NCBI RefSeq assembly: GCF_041914405.1
Contig: NZ_JAYSDK010000028.1
Location: 10,182-74,181, forward strand
Direction of reading: 5' to 3'
From: Zoogloea sp041914405
GTDB taxonomy: Bacteria > Pseudomonadota > Gammaproteobacteria > Burkholderiales > Rhodocyclaceae
DNA length: 64,000 nt
Under the pieces are notes generated by a model. It did no database searches. It was given only the letters and a program-made list of their open reading frames with translations, and was not told the origin of the DNA. Shown here in pieces: positions 7,903-16,111 of the stretch; the first letter of the stretch is position 1; each line of letters starts with the position of its first letter. Position numbers and translations under genes: made by a program.

Positions 7903-9264
7903 TCACAGCAAGGTTTTCAGCCCGAGGCCGATAGCTGCGCAGCCGAGGATGACGTGAATCACGTTGGCCTTGAAGCGGAACAGCGCGACGGCCGCCCCTA
8001 GGGCGATGAACGCCGACAGCCATTCGAAGCCCCCCGCAAAGCCCTTGGGCCACAGCACGTGATAGCCGAAGAACAAAGCCAGGTTAAGGATGACTCCAAC
8101 CACCGCGGCGGTGATGGCGGTGAGCGGTGCGGTGAATTTCAGATCGTTGTGGGTCGTCTCGATGAAAGGCCCACCCATCAGAATGAAAACGAAGGACGGC
8201 AGGAAGGTGAACCAGGTAACCAGCGTGGCAGCCATTGCGCCAGCGAGGAACAGGTGGTCCGGACCGAACACCGCCTTCACATAGCCGCCGACGAAGCCGA
8301 CGAAGGTGACCACCATGATGAGCGGCCCCGGCGTCGTCTCGCCGAGGGCAAGGCCGTCGATCATCTGGGTCGGCGTCAGCCAGCCGTAGTGCCCGACGGC
8401 CCCCTGGTACACATAGGGCAGCACGGCATAGGCGCCGCCAAAGGTCAGCAGGGCCGCCTTGGTGAAGAACCAGCCCATCTGCGTGAGGGTATGGCCCCAG
8501 CCGTAGCCGGCCGTCAGCAATCCCATCGGCAGCAGCCACAGCAGGCCACCCACAAACGCGGCCCTGGCCATCTTGTGCCACGCAAACAGGGCGTGCTCAG
8601 GGGTCGGCGTGTCGTCGTCGATCAAAGCCCGGCCGAAGGATTTGTCGGCCTTGCCGTGCCCACCACCGGCCTTGAACTTGTCCGGCGCAACGCGGCCGCC
8701 GAAGTAGCCGATGACGCCCGCCACGGCCACAATGGCCGGGAAAGGAACATCGAGCGCGAAGATGGCGACGAAGGAAGCTGCGGCAACAGCCCACAGCGCA
8801 TTGTTCTTGAGGGCGCGGGAGCCGATGCGGTGAGCCGCCTGCATGACGATGGCGGTCACCGCCGGCTTGATGCCGTAGAACAGGCCGGCCACCAGCGGCA
8901 TCTCACCAAAGGCGATATAGACCCACGACAGACCGATCAGGATGAACAGCGACGGCAGCACGAAGAGCGCGCCAGCGACGATGCCGCCCCAGCTGCGGTG
9001 CATCAGCCAGCCGATGTAGGTGGCCAGCTGCTGGGCTTCCGGGCCGGGGAGCACCATGCAGTAATTGAGCGCATGCAGGAAGCGCCGATCGGAAATCCAG
9101 CGCCGGCGCTCCACCAACTCCTGGTGCATGATGGCGATCTGCCCGGCCGGGCCGCCAAAGCTGATGAAGCCGAGCTTGAGCCAGAACAGGAAGGCCTGCC
9201 AGAAGCTGACCTGGGCAGGGGGATCCTTCTGTGCTTCGGATTTTGCCGACAGGGTCGTATTCAT
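7903..9264 (-). CDS. chrA: chromate transporter
   Basis: A 453-residue inner-membrane protein of the long-chain CHR family with two homologous halves. The first carries FISFGGPAGQIAIMHQE and LNYCMVLPGPEAQQLATYIG; the second carries FFTKAALLTFGGAYAVLPYV and LALGETTPGPLI. These are the signature motifs of ChrA, which exports chromate. A hydrophilic linker with Gly/Lys-rich sequence lies near residues 200-215. The ATG overlaps the stop of the decayed chrB frame (ATGA, 9261-9264), so the gene was once translationally coupled to chrB. An AAAGG element 9 bases upstream can still serve as ribosome site. Confidence 0.93.
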   Translation of the reverse strand: MNTTLSAKSEAQKDPPAQVSFWQAFLFWLKLGFISFGGPAGQIAIMHQELVERRRWISDRRFLHALNYCMVLPGPEAQQLATYIGWLMHRSWGGIVAGALFVLPSLFILIGLSWVYIAFGEMPLVAGLFYGIKPAVTAIVMQAAHRIGSRALKNNALWAVAAASFVAIFALDVPFPAIVAVAGVIGYFGGRVAPDKFKAGGGHGKADKSFGRALIDDDTPTPEHALFAWHKMARAAFVGGLLWLLPMGLLTAGYGWGHTLTQMGWFFTKAALLTFGGAYAVLPYVYQGAVGHYGWLTPTQMIDGLALGETTPGPLIMVVTFVGFVGGYVKAVFGPDHLFLAGAMAATLVTWFTFLPSFVFILMGGPFIETTHNDLKFTAPLTAITAAVVGVILNLALFFGYHVLWPKGFAGGFEWLSAFIALGAAVALFRFKANVIHVILGCAAIGLGLKTLL

Positions 9265-9660
9265 GGTTTCGAGCCTTTCTCAAAGGAGGCTATGAGTCCA
9301 TCGAAGAAGGGGGCGGCCAGGACGCTCTCGATACCAGCGGTCTCGGGCTGCTGGACACCACCGGCATCAAGAAAGTGACCCCGCGCGCCGAGGCGTAGAA
9401 ATGCCGGGCCTTCGAGTCCGAAGCTGGCGAGCAGCACCTAGAAGCTCACCCGAGCACCAATATAAGTGAAGGTGGCGCCGTCGAAATCTAAGCCCAACGC
9501 ATCAGCGGGGGTAGTCTATTAGGTGACTGCAGCCACAGGATGGCGGTCCGCTGGTCGATATAGCGGCGGATCAGCCACGCGCAGGCCAGCCTGTCGTTCC
9601 AGGGACACTGGCGCCTTGCCCACCGACGGTCTTGGTAGCCCCCACTTCGCAGGCGGGCGA
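9261..9660 (-). pseudogene. chrB: decayed chrB (chromate resistance protein) C-terminal fragment
   Basis: Reading the minus strand upstream of chrA gives RLACAWLIRRYIDQ and ILWLQSP, then in another frame LGLDFDGATFTYIGARVSF and VLLASFGLE, then FLDAGGVQQPETAGIESVL. These are in order the conserved blocks of the ChrB C-terminal domain. The frame changes at the five-base G run 9507-9511 (plus strand). A TAG replaces the expected Glu codon at 9438-9440. The downstream frame ends in a TGA overlapping the chrA ATG. The N-terminal half of ChrB is not recognisable; the left boundary is approximate. The gene is broken by at least one frameshift and one nonsense change. Confidence 0.85.
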
Positions 9661-9840
9661 CTGGATGCCCGACGGGATGGGGAGTCGTCCGGCGCCAGGT
9701 TGGCGAAGGTATTGCGCAGCTTGCGGAAGGGCACTCTATATAGCCGTAGATATTTCTACAAATTTTGTTCCCTACTTACACATAGCCTTCACGGACTGGG
9801 AGCATGCCAAAATTCCCCCATCGCTTCCGTCTCCACGTTC

Positions 9841-10884
9841 ATGCGTCCTCACTTTGCTCCGGGCGTTGTTGCTGCACTCGTCGCGGCAATGCTGTTTGGC
9901 GCCAGCCCCCCCATTTCCAAGTGGCTGCTCCAGACTGCCAGCCCCTGGATGCTTGCCGGGTTGCTGTACCTCGGCTCCGGGATGGGGCTGGGCCTGTATC
10001 GCCTGGCAACCCATGCCCAGCCTGTGGTGCTCCAGCGCAAGGAGATGGGCTGGTTTGCCGCCGCCATCCTGAGCGGAGGGGTCATCGGACCGGTCCTGCT
10101 GATGTATGGGCTGACCGGCATGCCGGCATCGGGGGCCGCGCTCCTGCTCAATGCCGAAGGCGTACTGACCGCGCTGCTGGCCTGGATGGTCTTCAAGGAG
10201 AATTTCGACCGGCGCATCGTGCTCGGTATGCTCGCCATCGCCGGTGGTGCCGTCATCCTGAGCTGGCCGGGTGAAGCGCGATTTGCGGGAGCGTGGCCAG
10301 CGCTGTCCATTCTCGGTGCATGCCTGTGCTGGGCCATCGACAACAATCTGACGCGCAAGGTGGCACTGGCCGACGCGACCTGGATAGCCGCGCTCAAGGG
10401 CTCAGTCGCAGGCAGTGTCAACCTGGCCCTGGGGCTGCTGCTCGGTGCGGAAATTCCTGGCCCGGGGCCCGTGCTGGCGGCCTTGGTTGTGGGCTTGTTG
10501 GCCTACGGTATCAGCCTCGTTCTCTTCGTCATCGGCATGCGCCATCTGGGCACCGCGCGGGCCGGGGCCTATTTCTCCGTTGCCCCGTTTTTCGGCGCCA
10601 TCCTGGCCATCACTGCCGGAGAACCGGTCACCCTCCCCCTTCTGCTCGCCGGCGCGCTGATGGCGCTGGGAATCTGGCTCCACCTGACGGAACGGCATGA
10701 GCACGCCCACGCCCATGAAGCGATGGAACACAGCCACGAACATATCCATGACGAGCACCATCAGCACCTGCATGACGCACTGGTTCCTCCGGGCACCAAG
10801 CACACGCACTGGCATCGGCATGAACCAATGGTGCATACCCACGCCCATTTCCCGGACGCTCATCATCAGCATCACGGCCACTAG
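9841..10884 (+). CDS. EamA/DMT-family transporter with histidine-rich C-terminal tail
   Basis: A 347-residue inner-membrane protein with about ten hydrophobic segments in two EamA repeats (residues about 5-140 and 150-280). A polar tail follows in which roughly two dozen of the last 68 residues are His (HEHAHAH, HSHEHIHDEHHQH, HTHWHRH). Such tails bind transition metals. The ATG at 9841 begins the first helix (MRPHFAPGVVAALVAAMLFG); the open frame upstream to 9523 lies in the chrB remnant and is not coding. No good Shine-Dalgarno is visible before 9841, so the exact start is uncertain. Position between chromate and arsenic genes hints at a metal-related role, but the substrate is unknown. Confidence 0.85.
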   Translation: MRPHFAPGVVAALVAAMLFGASPPISKWLLQTASPWMLAGLLYLGSGMGLGLYRLATHAQPVVLQRKEMGWFAAAILSGGVIGPVLLMYGLTGMPASGAALLLNAEGVLTALLAWMVFKENFDRRIVLGMLAIAGGAVILSWPGEARFAGAWPALSILGACLCWAIDNNLTRKVALADATWIAALKGSVAGSVNLALGLLLGAEIPGPGPVLAALVVGLLAYGISLVLFVIGMRHLGTARAGAYFSVAPFFGAILAITAGEPVTLPLLLAGALMALGIWLHLTERHEHAHAHEAMEHSHEHIHDEHHQHLHDALVPPGTKHTHWHRHEPMVHTHAHFPDAHHQHHGH

Positions 10885-10896
10885 GGTGAATTCACC
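10885..10896. repeat. perfect 12-bp palindrome after EamA stop
   Basis: GGTGAATTCACC starts directly after the EamA stop codon, with further pairing two bases out on each side. It has no T run, so it is a poor terminator. It may be an operator upstream of arsR or a weak transcript end. Confidence 0.35.
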
Positions 10897-10938
10897 TTAG
10901 CCCGCTGTAGATGCATGCAAGTTGCACGCAATAAAACA

Positions 10939-10968
10939 TTCACACAATCCATTCGATATTTCCATAAT
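10939..10968 (+). promoter_or_regulatory. arsR promoter, apparently giving a leaderless mRNA
   Basis: TTCACA (10939-10944) and CATAAT (10963-10968) are spaced 18 bases apart, each one mismatch from consensus. Transcription would begin at about 10975, only a few bases before the arsR ATG at 10978, and no Shine-Dalgarno is present. The AT-rich ATTCGATATTTCC stretch between the boxes is a likely ArsR operator. Inference from sequence only. Confidence 0.5.
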
Positions 10969-10977
10969 AATAGAAAC

Positions 10978-11391
10978 ATGGAAACACTTAACGCTGCCGA
11001 ACTGCTCGCCGCCCTTGGCCACGAGTCCCGCTTGAGCATCTTCCGTCTGCTGGTGGAGGCGGGGCCGGAGGGGGCTTTTGCCAGCGCGATCGGGGAGATG
11101 CTGGGGCTCCCAGCGCCGACCCTGTCCTTTCACCTGGCCCACCTAAGCCGCGTGGGCCTTATCCGGGGGCAGAAGGAGAGCCGTTTCATCCGGTACTCGG
11201 CAGCATTCGAGACGATGGACGAGCTCATAGCCTTTCTGACCCGCAACTGCTGCCAGGGCGAGGCCTGTCTGCCCAAGGCCGCCGCCTGCGACACCACCGC
11301 CAAGCGCAGAAATCCTGCTAGCGGCGTTTCAGCCGATTCAGCCGCAGCGTGTTGCAAGCCCGATGAACAAGCCGACCAGCCGAAACAATGA
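10978..11391 (+). CDS. arsR: ArsR-family metalloregulator
   Basis: A 137-residue winged-helix repressor. The core is ALGHESRLSIFRLLVEAGPEG, then LPAPTLSFHLAHLSRVGLI (recognition helix) and a RFIRYSAAF wing. Cysteines cluster after the wing (NCC, EAC, AAAC) and again at the end (AACC); these are candidates for As(III) binding, as in ArsR types with C-terminal thiols. The start at 10978 gives the normal length; an in-frame ATG at 10915 would lie upstream of the promoter. It is the first gene of the ars operon and overlaps arsC by ATGA. Confidence 0.92.
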   Translation: METLNAAELLAALGHESRLSIFRLLVEAGPEGAFASAIGEMLGLPAPTLSFHLAHLSRVGLIRGQKESRFIRYSAAFETMDELIAFLTRNCCQGEACLPKAAACDTTAKRRNPASGVSADSAAACCKPDEQADQPKQ

Positions 11392-11807
11392 CCATGTCCC
11401 AACTCAAGACCGTGCTGGTGCTATGCACCGGTAACTCCTGCCGCTCCCAGATGGCCGAGGCCATCCTCAATCACGAACTGGCTGGTCAGGTCCGCGCCCT
11501 GTCGGCTGGTACGCTGCCGCAACCCAAGGTAGCCGATGGCGCCATCGCCGCGCTGAAGGATGCCGGCCTGCCCACGGATGGCCTCTTGCCCAAAACCATC
11601 GACGCGGTGATGGATGAGCCCATCGACCTGGTGGTCACCGTCTGTGACAACGCCAAGGAGAGCTGCCCGATCTTCCCGCGCCCGGTGCCGCGCATGCACG
11701 TGCCCTTCCACGACCCGCATGGCGAGCCGCTTGAGAGCTTCCTGCGCGTCCGCGATGAGATTCGCGAAACCCTGGTGCCGGTGGTTCGTACCGCCCTGGA
11801 GCTGTAA
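11388..11807 (+). CDS. arsC: arsenate reductase, thioredoxin-coupled (low-MW phosphatase fold)
   Basis: A 139-residue protein with the phosphatase loop CTGNSCRS (Cys13, Arg19) and two further cysteines seven apart (Cys86 and Cys93 in TVCDNAKESC). This is the redox triad of thioredoxin-linked arsenate reductases, which reduce As(V) to As(III). The DPHG segment near residue 110 supplies the general acid. The ATG overlaps the arsR stop by four bases, so translation is coupled; a second ATG lies two codons later. The As(III) product is handled by the downstream acr3 and arsDA genes. Confidence 0.93.
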   Translation: MTMSQLKTVLVLCTGNSCRSQMAEAILNHELAGQVRALSAGTLPQPKVADGAIAALKDAGLPTDGLLPKTIDAVMDEPIDLVVTVCDNAKESCPIFPRPVPRMHVPFHDPHGEPLESFLRVRDEIRETLVPVVRTALEL

Positions 11808-11810
11808 GCG

Positions 11811-12878
11811 ATGTCGGCTCAATGTGAAATGACCGCCAAGGTCGCCGCTGGCGCGCCAATGGGCTTCTTCGAGCGTTACCTGACGCTGTGGGTCTTCCTG
11901 TGCATCGTCGCCGGCATTACGCTGGGCCAGCTCGCACCTGGAGTTTTCCAGGCCATCGGTCGCCTGGAGATTGCCCAGGTGAATCTGCCGGTGGGCTTGC
12001 TGATCTGGGTGATGATCATCCCGATGCTGGTTAAGGTGGATTTCGGCGCCGCGCACGAGGTGAAGCAGCACGTGCGCGGCATCGGCGTGACGCTGTTCGT
12101 GAACTGGCTGGTCAAGCCTTTCTCGATGGCGCTGCTGGGCTGGCTGTTCGTGCGCAACCTGTTTGCGCCGATGCTGCCGGCGGACCAGCTCGACAGCTAC
12201 GTGGCCGGCCTCATCCTGCTGGCCGCGGCACCTTGCACCGCGATGGTCTTCGTGTGGAGCAAACTGTCGGACGGCGACCCGTTGTTCACCCTGACCCAGG
12301 TCGCGCTGAACGACACCATCATGGTGTTCGCCTTCGCCCCGCTGGTCGGCCTGCTGCTCGGCATTTCGGCCATTACGGTGCCGTGGGCAACGCTGCTCAC
12401 TTCGGTAGTGCTCTATATCGTGATACCGGTAGCGCTGGCCCAGCTGTGGCGCAAGGCCTTGCTGGCCAAGGGGCAGGCCGCTTTCGATGCGGCGATGGCG
12501 AAGATCGGGCCGTGGTCCATCTCGGCGCTGCTCGCCACGCTGGTGTTGCTGTTCGCCTTCCAGGGCAAGGCCATCCTGGAGCAGCCGCTGGTCATCGCGC
12601 TACTTGCGGTACCGATTCTTATCCAAGTGTTCTTCAACTCGGCCCTGGCCTATTGGCTCAACCGTGCCGTCGGCGAGAAGCACAATGTGGCCTGTCCGTC
12701 GGCGCTGATCGGGGCATCCAACTTCTTCGAACTCGCCGTCGCGGCGGCCATCAGCCTGTTCGGTTTCGAATCCGGCGCGGCGCTGGCCACCGTGGTCGGC
12801 GTCCTCATCGAGGTGCCGGTGATGCTGCTGGTGGTGAAGGTCGTCAATGCGTCCAAGGGCTGGTACGAGGCCCGCTGA
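11811..12878 (+). CDS. acr3: arsenite efflux permease, ACR3 family
   Basis: A 355-residue inner-membrane protein with about ten helices. It has family hallmarks MIIPMLVKVDF, NWLVKPFSMALLGWLF and the essential cysteine in AAAPCTAMVFVWS (Cys142). ALTQ/ND motifs follow (TLTQVALNDTIMVFAFAPLV). ACR3 exports As(III). It starts three bases after arsC ends, in the same operon. The ArsA ATPase encoded downstream is best known with ArsB, but ACR3-ArsDA combinations are also established. Confidence 0.95.
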   Translation: MSAQCEMTAKVAAGAPMGFFERYLTLWVFLCIVAGITLGQLAPGVFQAIGRLEIAQVNLPVGLLIWVMIIPMLVKVDFGAAHEVKQHVRGIGVTLFVNWLVKPFSMALLGWLFVRNLFAPMLPADQLDSYVAGLILLAAAPCTAMVFVWSKLSDGDPLFTLTQVALNDTIMVFAFAPLVGLLLGISAITVPWATLLTSVVLYIVIPVALAQLWRKALLAKGQAAFDAAMAKIGPWSISALLATLVLLFAFQGKAILEQPLVIALLAVPILIQVFFNSALAYWLNRAVGEKHNVACPSALIGASNFFELAVAAAISLFGFESGAALATVVGVLIEVPVMLLVVKVVNASKGWYEAR

Positions 12879-12897
12879 TTTTTCCGAGGAGATCGTC

Positions 12898-13275
12898 ATG
12901 AAAAAACTCGAAGTGTTCGATCCGGCCATGTGCTGTTCGACCGGCGTGTGCGGCGTGGATGTGGACCCGGTGCTGGCCCAGTTCGCCGCCGACCTAAAGT
13001 GGGTGGAGGAGCATGGCGTGGAGGTCGCCCGCCACAATCTCGGCCAGGAACCCCAGGCTTTCGCCGCCAATCCGGCGGTGCTCAAGGAAATGGAAGCCGG
13101 CATGGACCGCCTGCCCGTCGTGACGGTGGATGGCCATATCGTCTCCACCGGCATGTATCCGTCGCGCCAGCAGCTGGTGCAGAAGCTGGGCATCGTACTG
13201 AAGACAGAAGAAAAGCCGCGCATCAAGATCAGCGCGGCCGGTGGCTGTTGCGACCCGAAGTCCGGTTGCTGCTGA
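12898..13275 (+). CDS. arsD: arsenic metallochaperone
   Basis: A 125-residue ArsD. The As(III)-binding Cys12, Cys13 and Cys18 (MCCSTGVC) and the C-terminal vicinal pairs (GGCCDPKSGCC) are all present; the thioredoxin-like body carries RLPVVTVDGHIVSTG. ArsD collects As(III) and passes it to ArsA. ATG 12898 has GAGGAG 6 bases upstream. It lies between acr3 and arsA as expected for the chaperone-ATPase pair. Confidence 0.95.
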   Translation: MKKLEVFDPAMCCSTGVCGVDVDPVLAQFAADLKWVEEHGVEVARHNLGQEPQAFAANPAVLKEMEAGMDRLPVVTVDGHIVSTGMYPSRQQLVQKLGIVLKTEEKPRIKISAAGGCCDPKSGCC

Positions 13276-13291
13276 CCCTAGGAGACGGACC

Positions 13292-15040
13292 ATGGCCCTC
13301 CCGCGCACCGATACGCGTTACCTGTTCTTCACCGGCAAGGGCGGCGTCGGCAAGACGTCCCTGTCCTGCGCCACCGGCCTGGCGCTGGCCGAAGCCGGCA
13401 AGCGGGTACTGATCGTGAGCACCGACCCTGCGTCCAATCTGGACGAGGTGCTGGGCGTCACGCTGGGCCAGGTACCGACTTCCGTTCCCGACGCGGCGGG
13501 CCTGTGCGCCCTCAACATCGACCCGGAAGCGGCGGCCCATGCCTACCGGGAACGGATGGTCGCCCCGTACCGCGGCATCCTGCCGGCGGCAGCCATCCAG
13601 AGCATGGAGGAGCAGTTCTCGGGGGCGTGTACGGTGGAAATCGCCGCTTTCGACGAGTTCTCCAAGCTGCTCGGCGATCCGGCGGCAACGGCCGACTTCG
13701 AGCACGTCATCTTCGACACCGCGCCGACCGGCCACACCTTGCGCCTGCTGACGCTCCCTTCGGCGTGGGACGAGTTCATCTCGTCGTCCACCGGTGGTGC
13801 GTCCTGCCTCGGCCCGCTGGCCGGCCTCGAGAAGCAGAAGGCCTTGTACGCGGCCACGGTGGCGCGCCTGTCGAACCCGGCGGAAACCACGGTGATCCTG
13901 GTCAGCCAGCCAGAAATCGCATCGCTGCGGGAGGCCGAGCGCACGCGGGGAGAGCTGGCGGAACTCGGTATCCGCAACCAGATGCTGGCCATCAACGGGC
14001 TTTTCGCAGCGGCACAAACCGACGATGCGATTGCCGCCGCCATGTCGCGACGGGCTGCCGAAGCCCTGACCCAGATGCCGGCCGAACTCTCCAGGCTGCC
14101 CGGCTGCACCATTCCCTTCCTGCCGAAAGGCACGGTTGGCCTTGATGCGCTGAGGGTGATGGCCCATCCGGAAACCGCAGCCCCCGCCATATCGAGCGAC
14201 ATGCCGGCCACCAAGCTGCCGCCGGGCCTGGCCGGCCTGGTGGACGAGATGGCGTGTTCCGGCCACGGCGTGGTGATGACCATGGGTAAGGGCGGCGTCG
14301 GCAAGACCTCGGTCGCCGCGGCAATTGCCGTGGCCCTCGCCCGGCGCGGCGGCAAGGTCGTGCTGTCCACCACCGACCCGGCGGCGCACGTGGCGGCGAC
14401 GCTGGACGGGGCCATCCCCGGCCTGTCCGTCACGCGTATCGACCCACTCCGGGAAGTGGCGGACTACACCGCGGAAGTCCTCTCCAAGGCTGGCAAGAGT
14501 CTCGACGCCGGTGGCCTGGCGATGCTGGAGGAAGACCTGCGTTCGCCATGCACCGAGGAGATTGCGGTCTTCCGCGCCTTCGCCCGCACCGTGGATGAAG
14601 GCAAGGACGGCTTCGTGGTGCTCGACACCGCACCGACCGGCCACACCATCCTGCTGCTCGATGCCGCCGAGGCCTACCACCGGGAAGTCATGCGCACCCA
14701 GGGCGACATGCCGGAGTCGGTGCGCCAGCTGCTGCCGCGGCTGCGCGACCCGGCCTACACCCATGTGTTGATCGTGACGCTGCCCGAAGCCACGCCCGTG
14801 CATGAGGCCGAGCGCCTGCAGGGCGATCTGGCCCGGGCCGGCATCACGCCCTACGCCTGGGTCATCAACCAGTCCCTGCTGGCCAGTGGCACCGCCGACC
14901 CGCTGCTATGCCAGCGCGGCACCTGTGAAGTGCCCTTCGTGCGGCGTGTGGCCGACGAGTTGGCCACGCGCTGTGCGCTGATTCCGTGGCTGCCCGAAGC
15001 CCCGGTGGGTAAAGCGGGACTGGAGCAGCTGGTTCACTGA
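13292..15040 (+). CDS. arsA: arsenite-transporting ATPase
   Basis: A 582-residue protein with two homologous halves. P-loops GKGGVGKT lie at about residues 15-22 and 332-339. Each half also has a DTAPTGHT signature. The As(III)-site cysteines sit in SGACTVEI and RSPCTEEI. ArsA is the peripheral ATPase that energises arsenite efflux through the membrane permease. ATG 13292 has AGGAG 7 bases upstream. Last gene of the operon; no strong intrinsic terminator is seen after it. Confidence 0.96.
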   Translation: MALPRTDTRYLFFTGKGGVGKTSLSCATGLALAEAGKRVLIVSTDPASNLDEVLGVTLGQVPTSVPDAAGLCALNIDPEAAAHAYRERMVAPYRGILPAAAIQSMEEQFSGACTVEIAAFDEFSKLLGDPAATADFEHVIFDTAPTGHTLRLLTLPSAWDEFISSSTGGASCLGPLAGLEKQKALYAATVARLSNPAETTVILVSQPEIASLREAERTRGELAELGIRNQMLAINGLFAAAQTDDAIAAAMSRRAAEALTQMPAELSRLPGCTIPFLPKGTVGLDALRVMAHPETAAPAISSDMPATKLPPGLAGLVDEMACSGHGVVMTMGKGGVGKTSVAAAIAVALARRGGKVVLSTTDPAAHVAATLDGAIPGLSVTRIDPLREVADYTAEVLSKAGKSLDAGGLAMLEEDLRSPCTEEIAVFRAFARTVDEGKDGFVVLDTAPTGHTILLLDAAEAYHREVMRTQGDMPESVRQLLPRLRDPAYTHVLIVTLPEATPVHEAERLQGDLARAGITPYAWVINQSLLASGTADPLLCQRGTCEVPFVRRVADELATRCALIPWLPEAPVGKAGLEQLVH

Positions 15041-15336
15041 CAGCGTCTGGTGATGCCTTGCACGTCCGCGAGTGCGCCGGGACTCAGTCGGTCACCGTAA
15101 CGGTTGCCGTCGCCCCCCTCCCCGGCCACCCCTGCATGCGCGAACGGACATCGCCTGTGCGCCTGGATACCATTGACGTACATATCGATGAATATGGCAT
15201 CACCTCCGCGCGCATCCAGCATGACGAAATGCACGCTGGATCAAACTATGGCCGACCCGCCGTGACAGGAAACACAGTCTGAAAGGCGCCGGTTGGATAA
15301 CCTGCATCCCATCCTGAATCCCAACGGTATGCTGCG
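15041..15336. other. intergenic region between arsA and the PEP-CTERM gene
   Basis: No convincing gene is seen; a 66-codon minus-strand open frame here has no recognisable domain. Small inverted repeats are present (ACCGT-A-ACGGT near 15095, CATAT-6-ATATG at 15181-15196), and TTGACG at 15173 may be a promoter element for the downstream gene. Confidence 0.3.
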
Positions 15337-16017
15337 ATGCGCCTCTCGCCCTTCACCAAACTCTGCTCCGCCCTGACCCTGGCTGTCCTGTCCCTGGCCA
15401 CCCAGCAGGCCAATGCCAGCCTGATCTCCATGGACACCCGCTTCTCGTCCAGCGCCCCGCTGCCAACCGCCGACGCCTATCGCACCGCGATCGACCAACT
15501 AACCGCCGTGGCGCCGACCACCGGCTATGGCAGCACCAGCCTCGTCTCTTTCGACAGTGTCTCGAATCAGAGCGTATTCGGTTCGGCCACCAACATCGCC
15601 TTCCGCTACAACGTGAGTTTTGGCTCAAACAGCGCGGGTGCCTGGAACTTCCGCATCGGGCCTGATTTCGGCAATGGCGGTGCGGTTTTCCTGGATGGCA
15701 ATCTGATGGGCTTCAAGACCAACAACATGTGGTGGGACGGCTCCTATGCCTCCACTACCCAGGACTTCGAATTCCTGACCAATCTGGACTCCGGCAACCA
15801 TCTGCTGCAGATCTACGGCCTTGAGAACTGCTGCGATGGCCGCCAGCAGGCCCAGTTCCTCGCCCCTGGCGACACGGCTTACACGTCCTTCAGCAGCACC
15901 GACGGTCACAATCCCCACGCAGTTCCGGAGCCGGCCAGCCTGCCGCTGGCCCTCAGCGCAGGCGTGGCCCTGATCGGCTGGCAGCGTCGCATCCGTCGCC
16001 AGCGGACCGCCGGCTGA
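15337..16017 (+). CDS. PEP-CTERM exported protein, CCXG type
   Basis: A 226-residue protein with an N-terminal signal peptide (hydrophobic residues 8-27, ending QANA). It carries a beta-rich body with the NCCDG motif and a C-terminal VPEPAS motif followed by a hydrophobic helix and a basic IRRQR tail. That tail is the sorting signal cut by exosortase in bacteria that make exopolysaccharide or biofilms. The GNGGAVFLDGNLMG and LLQIYGLENCC segments match the CCXG group. Its function is unknown. No exosortase gene is in the window. The ribosome site before 15337 is weak. Confidence 0.85.
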   Translation: MRLSPFTKLCSALTLAVLSLATQQANASLISMDTRFSSSAPLPTADAYRTAIDQLTAVAPTTGYGSTSLVSFDSVSNQSVFGSATNIAFRYNVSFGSNSAGAWNFRIGPDFGNGGAVFLDGNLMGFKTNNMWWDGSYASTTQDFEFLTNLDSGNHLLQIYGLENCCDGRQQAQFLAPGDTAYTSFSSTDGHNPHAVPEPASLPLALSAGVALIGWQRRIRRQRTAG

Positions 16018-16060
16018 TACTGGCTGCGCCCGTCAAGCGCCAGGTCTTGACACTTTTGAG

Positions 16061-16089
16061 CCAGGAGCCCGCACCGCGCGGGCTCCTGG
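16061..16089. terminator. GC-rich hairpin between convergent genes
   Basis: CCAGGAGCCCGC (16061-16072) pairs perfectly with GCGGGCTCCTGG (16078-16089) around a 5-base loop. It lies between the PEP-CTERM stop and the convergent LysR stop. It lacks a T run, so termination may be weak or Rho-assisted. Confidence 0.6.
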
Positions 16090-16111
16090 CCGTTTACGGG
16101 TGTGCAGCAAT

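Noticed and set aside
9523..9840. N-terminal extension of the EamA frame
   Set aside because: It is Arg/Ser-rich, lies in the decayed chrB region and contains no helix; the transporter starts near 9841.
13992..14433. Minus-strand open frames inside arsA
   Set aside because: They are shadows of the high-GC third positions of arsA and show no conserved motif.
15034..15234. 66-codon minus-strand open frame after arsA
   Set aside because: No domain, no ribosome site of note and overlapping the arsA end; treated as non-coding.
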